Shown piece after piece: positions 24,006 to 35,419 of a stretch of 64,000 nucleotides of DNA. The notes under the pieces were generated by a model. The model had not been told where the DNA came from. It saw nothing but the letters and a program-made list of their open reading frames with translations, and did not search any database. How positions within the stretch are numbered: the first letter of the stretch is position 1; each line of letters begins with the position of its first letter. Both the position numbers and the translations under genes were made by a program. The stretch is from NCBI GenBank assembly GCA_047967505.1, contig CM106538.1. The stretch is one strand, 5' to 3'. Source of the DNA: Dipteris shenzhenensis. Taxonomy: Eukaryota > Polypodiophyta > Polypodiopsida > Gleicheniales.

Positions 24006-26693
24006 GCGAAGGGGTGGGATTAATCCAGCTGCAAGCCAAAAGAACCAACTCCTGCAAATCGAATCAGTGACGCAGAGTTACAAAGGGACACCAAGAGCAA
24101 GCAATGAAGCCGAGAGGGGACTCAAACAGAAACTCTGACGATCTCTTACGTGAATTGGGGCCAAATCGCTACGATAATGAGCTCCCAGGAGCAAAATAGC
24201 TCCGATAAGCAGCTCGAAAGGGGACTGTGGCAATCTGTAGGGGGATGAGGGGAACTTGAAATGATTCTTGCCGGGTAAATTGCTGCAGGAAGATCAATTT
24301 GAATGCAAAACTAGCGAGGCGATGCGATGCGATTAGTGCCTCCCTTCCCACAATAGCTCCACCTCCCCTTTGCCGTTGGATCTCACCCTTCAGATCTCGC
24401 CATGTGGACGCTCCAGATAATAGGGTTTCCTCCCTTTTTTTCCCACCTCGGAGAGGATTATCCTCACTCCACATGTGGAAGCTTTATCCTTTTGTTTACG
24501 CTCGAGAGGTGGCTAGTGCTGCCCGTCTTCATCACCCACTTGCTCACTCTCATCACCCACACAAGGGTCCATTGGTTTGAAAAATCAATCCTCATCTTGT
24601 GCACAATAGCAATGATAATAGAAGCTGGAAAGCTATTGGTTGACCTCACTGGACTAAATTTTATGCTTTTATGGATTATTACATGTATTTCCCTAATCAT
24701 GCGACCAATCATGTCTTAACATCATAAAATGCTCAATTACATCATTGAAGAACTTAACCAACAATAGACCATGAGTGAACGGGATTATTTTTATACTAAG
24801 TAAATGAATACCAAACAGTACCACTTTTCCTTAACTACAATCTTTGAAAACACACTATTTTAGATTCTTGAGTAAATCACAATAATATGAAACTTGGTGT
24901 TGCCCTCTACCACTTTCAGTCTCCATTCAGGTTCTCATTATAAAGCACGTGCACTAGACATGCATGGTATGCTATGAATTTGGCACTTAACAATATTAAA
25001 CATAATATTTTTTGAAAAGAATTCAAAATTTTATTGATTAGTAGAAAAGGAGAGAAGGGGGCGGGGGGAGGGGGAGGACACCCCATCCCTCTTATTTATG
25101 AGGGTCAAAATTTTAAAGATCAATTTATTCACAACATCTCAGCCCATTGTGCATCAATGTTGTCAATGTAACCTACTACAAAATCTATTGAACAAAAACG
25201 ATGTGCATTGGCGCATTAGCAAAGGCTTCCTCGCCCATCAGCAAAAACGATGTGCATTGGTGCATTAGCAATGACTGATGATCCAAAGGGTTCAAAAGGG
25301 TGGCATTTCCATGAAGATTATGGATATAGAGATCAAGAGAGAAAGGCTAATAAAAAGCTAGAGCACACGTCTTGATAGGACAAAATGATGCCCACACGGG
25401 GCTGGATGGCTAATGTGGGTATGGGATTGGGTTGGGAATGTGGGTGGGCTAATATAGACATGGCAGAAGAGGGGGTTTCTTGATTCTTCCTTTCTTCCAC
25501 TATCACCCTTTGCTCATTCATCAATGTGCATCCCTAAAGTGAGCTGGGAGAGAGGGGATTACAACATGTTATGTATCTCCACAGACATTGGATTATATTA
25601 GGACAATCTCTAGGGACATATATTACCTTCCTTAGCACTCCACGAGGACATCTAGAGGTGCAAGTAGCTAGGAAATTAGGTTTTGCTCATATGGGACTTC
25701 AATGCCAAGACCAACAACATGTGTGTGTATGTGTAAAAATAGAAAGAGAGTATGTCCCCCTATACATTGATACATACATTTAAGTATTTGCATGTGGCAT
25801 TTTAGTTTAGTTCATTTCTTCTTATTTGTTGTCATAAATCTATAGAATCTTTCACTATAGAAGATTGTGAGACTGGATAGATGGCTTAAGTGCTTGAGGG
25901 GTAGATTTATATTTAAAGCCTCTATTGACTGGCAAGTTCTTTGCATTGTGATAAATTTCTAAATATATAAATGTATAGAAGTACGTGATGAAATTAAAGT
26001 TAGATTTTCACACACACAACTAAATATGTGACTTACTGCGTATTCACTACTCTAGCTCTATTCATTAATTTAGTTTAATTTTTACCTACTTTTCATGATC
26101 ATAAATTGAGACTAAAGAAATACTTAAAATATCTAACAAAACACCTTCTACCAGGCCATTATAGAAAATTTCATTCTTTAATTTTGTGTCATTTTAATAA
26201 TTTGATTCTTCTTGCTAAGAATCTACTTGTTGTTTCCTTTTACCTATGTATGTAGTGTACTTTCATGTTCTTGTTGAAGATAGAAGCATGAAGAGATATA
26301 TCCCTACTATATGACTTGATGAGGGGTAGACATACTGCTAATGAGGGCCTACCATAGGCTTAAGTTAGCCAAATGTGCATTGGATATAAGGGCACAAGTC
26401 TTCTTTTGGTGCTTAATTGTATAGATCTAGCCAAAATTTTAAATTGTATATATAATATAATGGCGAAAGTTTCCAAATATATTTATTTTTTATATAAAAC
26501 TTTGGCGGATTTTCATGGACTTTATTTATAATTTTATAATCTTAAAGGCTAAACCTAGCTCTTTTTTTAATTTTAGTTTCAAATTGTGGCGAATATACTA
26601 AGCTTTTATTTTTATAAAAGCATATAAACTTTCACAAGGCATATAAAACTTTCGCTTATTAACGAAACTAACGCGAAAAAATCATCCCTGGAG
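24006..26693. other. Interior of element A without recognised genes
   Basis: The first 400 bp probably include the 5' leader and promoter of the captured synthetase fragment. The rest is AT-rich. A direct repeat of about 50 bp (AAAAACGATGTGCATTGG at 25,196 and 25,246) is present. Several short frames here have no supporting signal. Confidence 0.6.
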
Positions 26694-27866
26694 CTTATCT
26701 TTTTTCCCTCTTCTCTTATTCTCTCTTTCCCCCTTCTCTATGTCCCCGTTCTCTCTTTTTCCTTCTCTCTTTCCTTTCCCTCTTATTCTCTATTTCCCCC
26801 TTCTCTCATTCTCTATTTCCGCATAAGCTCATGCTCATGCATGAGCATAAGCTCATATGCTTCTCTCATTCCCCCTTCTCTATTTCCCCCTTCTCTCATT
26901 CTCTATTTCCACATAAGCTTATGCTTATGCTTCTCTCATTCCCCCTTCTCTATTTCTGTATAAGCTCATGCTTATGCTTCTCTCTTTCCCCCTTCTCTAT
27001 TTCCCCCTTCTCTCATTCTCTATTTCCGCATAAGCTTATGCTTATGCTTCTCTCATTCCCCCTTCTCTATTTCCCCCTTCTCTATTTCCGCATAAGCTCA
27101 TGCTTATGCTTCTCTCTTTCCCCCTTCTCTATTTCCCCCTTCTCTCATTCTATATTTCCGCATAAGCTTATGCTTATGCTTCTCTCATTCCCCCTTCTCT
27201 ATTTCCCCCTTCTCTATTTCCGCATAAGCTCATGCTTATGCTTCTCTCTTTCCCCCTTCTCTATTTCCCCCTTCTCTCATGAGCTTATGCGGAAATAGAG
27301 AATGAGAGAAGGGGGAAATAGAGAAGGGGGAAAGAGAGAAGCATAAGCATGAGCTTATGCGGAAATAGAGAAGGGGGAATGGGAGAAGCATAAGCATAAG
27401 CTTATGCGGAAATAGAGAATGAGAGAAGGGGGAAATAGAGAAGGGGGAAATGAGCTTATGCGGAAATACAGAATGAGAGAAGCATAAGCTCATGCTTATG
27501 CTTCTCTCATTCTCTATTTCCGCATAAGCTCATTCTCTATTTCTGCATAAGCTCATGCTTATGCTTCTCTCATTCTCTATTTCCACATAAGCTCATTCTC
27601 TAGCGTCCGCATAAGCTCATGCTTATGCTTCTCTCTTTCCCCCCTCTCTATTTCCCCCCTCTCTATTTCCCCCTTCTCATGCTTATGCTTCTCTCTTTCT
27701 CCCTTCTCATTCTCTATTTCCGCATAAGCTCTCATAAGCATAAGCATGAGCTTATGCAGAAATAGAGAATGAGAGAAGCATAAGCATAAGCATAAGCTCA
27801 TGCTTATGCTTCTCTCTTTCCCCCTTCTCTCATTCTCTATTTCTGCATAAGCTCATGCTTATGCTT
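26694..27866. repeat. Palindromic CT-rich satellite, array 2 left part
   Basis: The same units as array 1. Orientation flips near 27,281: about 27,180-27,280 is the inverse of about 27,281-27,385, giving arms of roughly 100 bp that could form a cruciform. The array was later split by the Copia element. Confidence 0.93.
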
Positions 27867-27871
27867 CTCTC

Positions 27872-28168
27872 TGATGGGATATCTCAAGGTGTATGCCTTA
27901 GGCACACCTTGGTTTCTATGTGTGAGTGCTAGAGGCATAGTTAGGTGCCCATAAGCACAGTTAGGTGGTGGAAGAGCCACATAGGATGATTGAGAGAATC
28001 TAGGAGCAGATTGAGGAGATGATTGTGGAGCTCTGAAGTCATCAGTGATGTCAGTGAGCATGTATGAGGTGCCTACTTAAGGACCTCACTCTTCTTCATT
28101 CTACAAGCAAGTAATGCAAGTATTCTGAGTTTGTGTCCACTCTTTCCTTTCCTTTCAGTTTACCAACA
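27872..28168 (+). repeat. 5' LTR of the Copia element
   Basis: Begins TGATGGGATATC and ends TTTACCAACA. It is directly followed by the primer-binding site. Confidence 0.95.
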
Positions 28169-28180
28169 TGGTATCAGAGC
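28169..28180 (+). promoter_or_regulatory. Primer-binding site, initiator tRNA-Met type
   Basis: TGGTATCAGAGC directly after the LTR is the standard sequence in plant Copia elements that pairs with the 3' end of initiator methionine tRNA and primes minus-strand synthesis. Confidence 0.95.
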
Positions 28181-29040
28181 CCTTTGATCCCCCTTGAGCC
28201 CATTTTTTGCCACATCATCATCTTCTTCTTCATCTTCTTCTTCACCATCTCTCCCTCTTCTTCCCAAAGTTTGCTTAAGCTTGTTCTCCTCTGGTTCTCA
28301 GCCATTTCCCACGTCCTTCCTGCTGGAGATCCACCTTGAAGGGGTGAACCTCTGGCTGAGAGGAATCAAAGAAAACCATGCCCGTTTCGTCGCCATTACA
28401 CGATTTCCGTCAATTCTTCCTTCTGCGTTTTCTCTCAGCCCACCTTATCTTCCTCTAATTTCTTTCAGGGGTAGATTCTCCATGCCTTGGGCTATCTTGT
28501 GCTGAAATCTAAGCAGCAATGGTTGCCTATTCAAGCTGAAAACAGAGAAAAACCAATCGATGTTGGAAAGGCAAGCTATGGAGTTCTGACGCCTTTTTGC
28601 ACCTCTTCTTCCCAGAGGATCTTCTGTGGTATAACAGCTCTCTTTTGCCTTAAAAACCCCCTTTTCCTTTGCTTTAAAGAGTGAGCTACAAGCCCTCCAA
28701 TTTCAGTCTTTTAGTTTTGACAGTTTTGGACAAGTTTTTGAAGATGATGCTACATAAAATGCTACTCTAGCATTTCTGGTTTTTTGAAACTTTTAATAAC
28801 TTCAGTACAAGTGTGGCTTTAGTTTTGTTTTGGATTGCTAGACCTAGTTTTGATTGGAAAGTATTCATTTTAGCCACTTCTATGAAGCATGTAAGAAGAA
28901 GCATCATTGATTGAATATTGGTCACTAGTCTTTGCTACATCAAGTGCTCATATTTTGGAAGTCTTTCAGTTATTTTTTGCCTTGTAAGAGAGATAGAAAC
29001 TACCCAATATCTGGGTTAGACCCTCTCATGGCTACCCTAT

Positions 29041-29484
29041 ATGAATCTAGAGAAGTTCAATGGAAAGGGCTTCCACACATGGCAGATGAAGGTGAAATTT
29101 GCATTGATGAGGGAGAACTTATGGGGACTTGTCAAACCGACTCCTACCGCTTCTTCTATGGCCTCCAATGCTGGAGAATCCTCAACTCCGACACGACCGG
29201 CAAGGGATCCAGCTAAAGAAGAAAGGCATATGGAGCTCAGGAAAGGCAATGATACTGTTTATGCTGTAAAAGTCTAGAAGAGCAAGTATACCCCTTGCAA
29301 TCACTGTGGAAAGACAAATCACCTTTCAAAGGACTGCTTCAAAATTAATCCATGCAAGCACTATGGCAAGAACAACCATAATGAGAAGTTTTGCAGACCC
29401 AAAGCAAAGACAGAAAATGCAAATCTACTTTCAGTTGATGAGCCTCCACAAGATGAGGCATCCTTTGAAGATTATGTATTTTAA
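29041..29484 (+). pseudogene. Copia gag remnant
   Basis: The frame starts MNLEKFNGKGFHTWQMKV, matching the N-terminus of plant Copia gag (the F-x-G-x-x-x-x-x-W pattern followed by LWxxV). After an in-frame TAG at 29,275-29,277 the same frame continues with two zinc-knuckle segments. One is intact (CNHCGKTNHLSKDC) and the second has lost a cysteine (CKHYGKNNHNEKFC). About 150 residues of the middle of gag seem missing. The frame ends with TAA at 29,482-29,484 and no pol follows. It would bind RNA in the virus-like particle if intact. Confidence 0.85.
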
Positions 29485-29847
29485 AACATCTCTATGTATG
29501 CTCCAGATCTCTCTTTTTATGTCAAGGTACTCAGCCTGGATAGTCCTCCAAAATGAATGAAAATAAACTATTGTGTTTTGTGTGTTTTGTAAACACCTCT
29601 GGTCACCTTATGATGTAGGCCATGTGTAGGTTTTGCTCCATGGTACCTCCTGCAGACATTGTGTGCATGTACATGCAGGGGAGATAACCATTGGAAGGTC
29701 TTTTTGTATCCCTTTTGTTTACCTTACACCCAAGGGAACCCTTGCTAGCATGAGAACCTAGCCATAGATTTATCCTTGACCACCATGAGATGGCATGAGA
29801 AACTATGAGACTAGATGTATCCTTGACATAGCCTGAGGCATTCCCTT

Positions 29848-29858
29848 GAGGGGGGGTT
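29848..29858 (+). promoter_or_regulatory. Polypurine tract of the Copia element
   Basis: GAGGGGGGGTT lies directly before the 3' LTR and would prime plus-strand synthesis. Confidence 0.88.
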
Positions 29859-30155
29859 TGATGGGATATCTCAAGGTGTATGCCTCAGGCACACCTTGGT
29901 TTCTATGTGTGAGTGCTAGAGGCACAGTTAGGTGCCCATAAGCACAGTTAGGTGGTGGAAGAGCCACATAGGATGATTGAGAGAATCTAGGAGCAGATTG
30001 AGGAGATGATTGTGGAGCTCTGAAGTCATCAGTGATGTCAGTGAGCATGTATGAGGTGTCTACTTAAGGACCTCCCTCTTCTTCATTCTACAAGCAAGTA
30101 ATGCAAGTATTCTGAGTTTGTGTCCACTCTTTCCTTTCCTTTCAGTTTACCAACA
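29859..30155 (+). repeat. 3' LTR of the Copia element
   Basis: 297 bp, same length as the 5' LTR, with about four substitutions. It is followed by the target duplication CTCTC. Confidence 0.95.
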
Positions 30156-30830
30156 CTCTCTTTCCCTCTTCTCTATTTCCGCATAAGCTCGCATAAGCTC
30201 ATGCTTATGCTTCTCTCTTTCCCCCCTCTCTATTTCCCCCTTCTCTCATTCTCTATTTCCGCATAAGCTTATGCTTATGCATGAGCTTATGCAGAAATAG
30301 AGAATGAGAGAAGCATAAGCTCATGCTTATGCTTCTCTCATTCTCTATTTCCGCATAAGCTCATTCTCTGTTTCCGCATAAGCTCATGCTTATGCTTCTC
30401 TCTTTTCCCCTTCTCTATTTCCCCCTTCTCTCATTCTCTATTTCTGCATAAGCTCATTCTCTATTTCCACATAAGCTCATGCTTATGCTTCTCTCATTCT
30501 CTATTTCTGCATAAGCTCATTCTCTATTTCCGCATAAGCTCATGCTTATGCTTCTCTCTTTCCCTCTTCTCTATTTCCCCCTCCTCTCATTCTCTATTTC
30601 CGCATAAGGTCATTCTCTAGCTTCTCTCTTTTCCCCTTCTCTATTTCCCCCTTCTCTCATTCTCTATTTCTGCATAAGCATAGGCATGAGCTTATTCTCT
30701 CGAACTCTTATTCTCTATTTCCCTCTTCTCCCTCTTCTCTTTCCTTTCCCTCTTCTTTCCCTCTTCTTTCCTTTCCCTCTTCTTTCTTCTTGCCTATGCC
30801 TATGCCTATGCCTATGCTTATGTTTGTTTT
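30156..30830. repeat. Palindromic CT-rich satellite, array 2 right part
   Basis: Continuation of the array interrupted by the Copia element. It ends in pure CT runs and a short (GCCTAT)n stretch near 30,792-30,817. Confidence 0.92.
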
Positions 30831-30858
30831 TTTGTTTTTTGTTTTTGTGTTTGTGTCT

Positions 30859-32178
30859 ATGTTAGACATGGGATCACATCACTCATCTGATGAGTACGGA
30901 CAGCCTCACAGGAGAAGAGCTCATGATCTTTATGGTCCAGAGGACTTTGATTCCTCTCAGGCGACTACCCCGAGGACTACCCCTGGTCCGACTCCTCTCG
31001 GACCTAGCACTACGACTACCCCTGGTCTGACTCCTCTTCCACACAGCACTGCGACTACCCCTCGGGGAACTCCTTTGCTAGCTGTGCATGGCTTTGTTGG
31101 GAGTGCCGACGAGTTTTTAGCATAGATGAGCGATGAGGAGGCAATGAGATTCTTCTCTCTGCTATCTTAGAGGACCTCAGAAATTCCCTCCCCTACACTG
31201 ACGGGTGGACGTACTGCCCAGCCGTCCCCTCGTGCCCCTTCGACTGCAGGGTCATCACCTGCGCATGTGTCTTGCAAGGGAAGGAAGAGTAGGACAGGCG
31301 GCTCATGTTGTGCTGACTCGGGAGATGTAGACAAGTCAGCACACTCACGCTCCTTTAGGTCTCCACTTGGTCCGGAGACACAGTATCAGTCAGGTCCCTT
31401 TCCCTCTCCTACTCCCACTACTACTCCTCGCTCCGGAAGTGCTCGCGCAGCTTCCACTCCTTCTGACTCTGCTACCGTCAGTCCTCCTTACTCATTAGGG
31501 GATCTCTCCTATCAAATCACAGCTATCGGAGAGATAATAGAAGATACAAAGGGCAAAGTAGTGATGGCCGCCATGAGGAAGTTGATGAGTCATCACTTCA
31601 AGAGCGGCATAAATATCGATTGGCAGTATCAAGATGCCCAAAAGAAGTAGGCGGTCATCGATGAGTTAAAACAAAGATACCCTAATCCACCAAATGTGGA
31701 GTTTTATGACGATTATATGCGAGAGCGCATGGGTTTGAATCGTAGATCAACCTTGCATACTTCCATCACAAAGGGGTTGGCTAAACCCAGCTGGGCAGAC
31801 AAAGCTGATTGGAAGTACTTCAAGAAGCAACATAGGGACCATCCTGAATTGTTCGAGGGTCAGAAGAGGGCTGCGAAGAGATGGCTAGACGTCGTAGGTA
31901 CTTTGCACTTTGGTGCAGGCGGACGGTATGCGTTCGAGGCAACCGTGGTAAGTCTACTTATTCTCATTTAATGTATGGTTCTATTTGTTTTACTACATAA
32001 TTACATGCACTTTAGCTAACTCTAACTCTTGTAAATTGGATCCACAGCAAGCTGCGATGGGTCGTCTTCCTACAGATGCAGAGACGTGATGCACATTTCG
32101 GATAGGAACAAAGCTGTGGTTCATTGAGCAAGAGGCAATGGGAGCGACGGTCGATTGGGCTGAGGTGGCTGCTCGCAC
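30859..32178 (+). pseudogene. Second ORF of CACTA element A, decayed
   Basis: One reading frame runs from ATG at 30,859 to a donor GTG|GTAAGT at 31,947, interrupted by TAG at 31,123, 31,168 and 31,648. The next exon (32,049-32,178) follows an acceptor ATCCACAG, holds a TGA, and ends at a donor-like ACG|GTATAAG. The protein starts with a Pro/Thr/Ser-rich low-complexity half. A conserved-looking half follows, with FYDDYMRERMGLNRR and KPSWADKADWKYFKKQ, resembling the plant Transposase_24 / CACTA second-ORF proteins that bind subterminal repeats. It lies next to the Y end and is transcribed away from the minus-strand transposase. It is clearly non-functional as it stands. Confidence 0.75.
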
Positions 32179-32705
32179 GGTATAAGTTTACTCCTACTTG
32201 TAATCTCACTTTTTAATTTAAGTTCCAATGTAATTTTCGATTTATATGGTTCACTCTTAGGGTCAAAGCTCAAGCGTCCCATCATCGGCGGAGGCGAGTG
32301 ACCAACAGGGCCAAGGATCATAGACGCAGGTGGCGAGGACGAAGGAGAAGACGTAGGTGTCGAGGACCAAGGAACAGGCCAACAAGACGAGGATGATTCG
32401 GATTCGTCGGATGAGTAGTAGTGGTAGTAGCATTTTGTATATCTGCTTGTTTGATCAATTTTGTATCGCCCTTTCGAAAGGGTAATTTTGTTACAAACAA
32501 TGTTGTATATGTCCGACATGTATATGCTTTTGTTGCTCATCATTTCACAAGAGCGATTTTGTATCACCCTTTTCGCAAGGGAAATTTTGTTATAAAAAAA
32601 CTTTGTTTTGTAATTACAAAAAAAAAAAAGGATTAGTGGAGCTAAACAGGGCCAAAAGGAAGCCCTGTTTAGCCCCACTAACCCTTTTTTTAACTTCTGT
32701 TAAAC

Positions 32706-32941
32706 GTCGCTATATAGCGACGTTTACCAGTGTTGCTATATAGTGACGATTAACAGTGTCACTATAAAGCGACGTTTCCAGTGTCGCTATATAGCGACGT
32801 TTGCCAGTGTCGCTATATAGCGACGGTCCTTTTTCGATACTTTTAGCGACACTTATAGCGACGTTTGCAACCGTGAAAAAAAAAAATTTATTGTAAAAAG
32901 CGTCGGTATTTTTGTCAGAAAATGGCCTATGCCTTGTAGTG
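32706..32941. repeat. Y terminus and subterminal palindromes of element A
   Basis: Five copies of GTCGCTATATAGCGAC or variants lie at 32,706-32,721, 32,732-32,747, 32,758-32,773, 32,783-32,798 and 32,809-32,824, with half sites to 32,861. The inverted terminal repeat ends with TAGTG at 32,941. The cluster is denser than at the X end. Confidence 0.9.
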
Positions 32942-33835
32942 ATTCAAGTGGCTAGTCCCTAATTGAGAAATTTCAAGAGCCACATAAACGATCCCTTGAA
33001 ACTCTGATTGCCTTGAAATCGGAGCTCTCACTATGCAAGTCTGAAACGTTCGAACACTGGACGCTCAGTGATTTTTCTTGATTATCCACGGTTACGTCGC
33101 CTCGTGGGAACCTTGAGGTGACCTTCGTCGACTTTGAACTCACAAGCGATCCTATGAATACACCACGATTGACTAAGAAACGAGTCACGAGCTCCAGCTA
33201 GAGGAAAATGAGGCGAGAGACGGCGACTCCCTCAGTTCTCGCAATTCAACGGTGAGAAAAATGACGATGATGAGATCCAAATTGTTTCAACGAGCGGCTT
33301 CTACAACGATACAAATTGTTTCAACGAAATATTCAAGTAACCAAAACATGAGCATACGTAATTTGAATTTGACTCATCACACCGATTGAATTGCATGGCA
33401 GCAGCGAGAAATCCACGTAAAATGACGTCATTTGCCTTGCTGCTGTTTTCCTCCTTGCTTTGAAAACCTGTCCCTTCTTGCAAGCTTTTGACCTGTAGCC
33501 AACCCCGCAACCCAACCTGCTCACGAGAAGGTTACAAATAACCTCTTTGTCTCATGATCGCCATAGTCAGAAACTAGCTCTGCTTCCATCCTGATCCTGC
33601 TTCTTGATTCTGTCCTCCTGCTTCTGATTTTTGTTCCTCGTACAACCTTACCTTGTCGTGGGGATTACCTCTACCTCTTCCACTCAATCTTTACTAAGTT
33701 CATAGCTGCTGCCATCTGTAATCGTCTTTCGGCACAAAGCATTTTGATGTCATAATTCTGTGCCGAGGAGCAACCAAGGGCGGACGTAGATCAGTGTGCA
33801 TTCGTGCAGGAGCTAGTGTAGCCTCGTTAAGGTTG

Positions 33836-34264
33836 ATGTCTTCAAGCAACAAGCTGCCTTTGTGCGGGCCTTTATGCCTTCTTTTAATCATAGGAATATT
33901 ATTAGTGCTCCCAGTTGAGTCCCGCAGAATACAATCATCTCCTTACCACCGTTTTCGAACCCGCCAGAGACAGGAGGGATAGATGCCCCAAATCCTCCCC
34001 ATCTCACCGAATAGCCAGAGGCCTAGCAGAAGATCGCACGCACGAGAAAACGCTGACGGGCAAAGAAGGCTGCTAGATGACACAAATCAAACCATACCAG
34101 CTGCGGACTTGGCACCAAGGTTCTCTAATCGCAAAGTCCTTAGAACTGTTGTTGACCAACGGCAGGCTTCCTTCCAAGCTGCAGCTGCTCATTTCCAATT
34201 CGACAGACTGAACACTCCAGGTTCAGGTCCGAACCCTGGAGGCAATTCAATACCAGCACCGTGA
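33836..34264 (+). pseudogene. CLE-like peptide precursor, broken third paralogue
   Basis: This frame encodes a signal-like N-terminus (MSSSNKLPLCGPLCLLLIIG...), the same Arg/Gln-rich middle, and the same C-terminal block, here RLNTPGSGPNPGGN then SIPAP. A TAG at 33,980-33,982 interrupts it at codon 49, where the other two genes read CAG. A neighbouring TAC codon is also missing. The frame is otherwise open from start to stop. It is clearly more diverged than the two copies at 5,151 and 58,938 and retains similar flanks (about 33,250-34,980), so it is an older duplicate. The C-terminal motif is still conserved, so a recent loss or stop-codon readthrough are both possible. It lies about 900 bp beyond element A. 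Confidence 0.8.
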
Positions 34265-35385
34265 TTGTCTCAAGGACTCAATCACAAACGACATATAGTC
34301 TTTGCAACAAGGTTGTACAATCCTTCACGCTATTCTGCAAATATCTGCTTTTGGAAGCTGATATAAACCATGCGAGACGATAGGGCTATTCTTGATTTAG
34401 ACGAATCGATCACTTAAAATAAGTTCGCAGTTGGTTCAAACAATGTACTGTGTTAAAATAAATTCATTGTACAGTGTCTTTTTTTGGATAGCCCGTAAGT
34501 TAAAATCTTCCTTCAATTTTGTGGCAAATTACATGAAAGAAAACCTAGAAAATTTGTGAATTACTACCCCAAAAAGAGTTGAGGCGATTCTGTGTATTAT
34601 TATTCCAAGAGTTGGTGGAATTCTAAAAGCCTAACTATAGAATCTATCTAGGTAGAATTATACATACATTGTAAGTAATGGATGGCAAACTTCTTCATAT
34701 ATCTTATACTTCTACTCTCCTACGATAATGGACTTTGTATTTCTAACTACAAGTTATAGAATTCTAAAACCTTGTGTCATAGGAAGGTCCATAGTTTATA
34801 TGATGAAAATGATTTGACTAGGGTTAACAAAGACATTTCGAACTTATTATTCTGGAAGTTTTCTATGCAATAATTCTTTGAAACAATGATTCATTATGAT
34901 GTCTGAGTGAATAAACAAGTAAGATTTTCCAATTTAAAAAATAATCGATTCCGTTCACATATGACAAGGTATAAAACTATTAAGAATCCATGATTGATAT
35001 GTCACTATCCAATATTGTCTCAATGAGAATATTCAAAAGATTAAAGTTCAAAATACTTTTGGAAGTGCATGACGAATATGCATTTAACTTCAAAATGCTT
35101 TTGGAAGTACATGATGAATATACATTTAACTTGCCAATGGGTCTTCTTGTTTCTCATTATATTCATAATCTTGTCTTATATATTTCAAAATGAAGCAAAA
35201 TCAATGCGGTGATGAGAGGTGGTATTAGACAAAAGGTAGCAACATGCAGCAATATCATTTTGCTTTTATACTACTAAAAGCTACGAGCTGTTTATGTGCA
35301 AAAAATCAAAGCTTTTAGACAAGATTAATTATGATGTCTAATAATGTGGGTTAGGTTGAAATTCTTGTTGTTTACAATTACGGTT

Positions 35386-35418
<33 letters not shown>
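34265..35418. other. Downstream flank of the third CLE-like copy
   Basis: To about 34,985 this resembles the downstream flank of the intact copies (5,568-6,310), including GAGTGAATAAA and CACAAGGTAC-type stretches. No gene was seen. A 40-bp tandem duplication (CTTTTGGAAGT-CATGA) lies at 35,053-35,130. A GA microsatellite ends at 35,418. Confidence 0.65.

Positions 35419-35419
<1 letters not shown>

Larger units (their letters stand above)
27872..30155 (+). mobile_element. Non-autonomous Copia retrotransposon, complete
   Basis: This element has two 297-bp LTRs, a primer-binding site and a purine tract, and is flanked by the 5-bp duplication CTCTC (27,867-27,871 and 30,156-30,160). The 1.69-kb interior keeps only a gag region. 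Protease, integrase, reverse transcriptase and RNase H are absent, so it would depend on a related Copia for movement. The LTRs differ at about four of 297 positions by eye, so it is young relative to its surroundings. It inserted into the CT-rich satellite. Confidence 0.96.
12114..32941. mobile_element. CACTA (En/Spm) transposon A, 20.8 kb
   Basis: The left end is CACTACTACACATGGATCC (end X). The right end, read inward on the minus strand, is CACTACAAGGCATAGGCC (end Y). The 3-bp sequence ATT flanks both sides (12,111-12,113 and 32,942-32,944), as expected for CACTA insertion. Element B (44,684-56,835) independently has the same X and Y pair with its own 3-bp duplication, which confirms the boundaries. 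Inside are a minus-strand TNP2-type transposase next to X, a plus-strand second ORF next to Y, three clusters of a 16-bp palindrome, satellite arrays, and about 8 kb that looks like captured host DNA. Both protein genes are decayed, so A is not autonomous now. Confidence 0.9.

Noticed and set aside
26831-27801. Long open frames rich in Leu, Ser, Phe and Ile that look like membrane proteins
   Set aside because: They translate the CT-rich palindromic satellite, occur on both strands, and shift with array phase.
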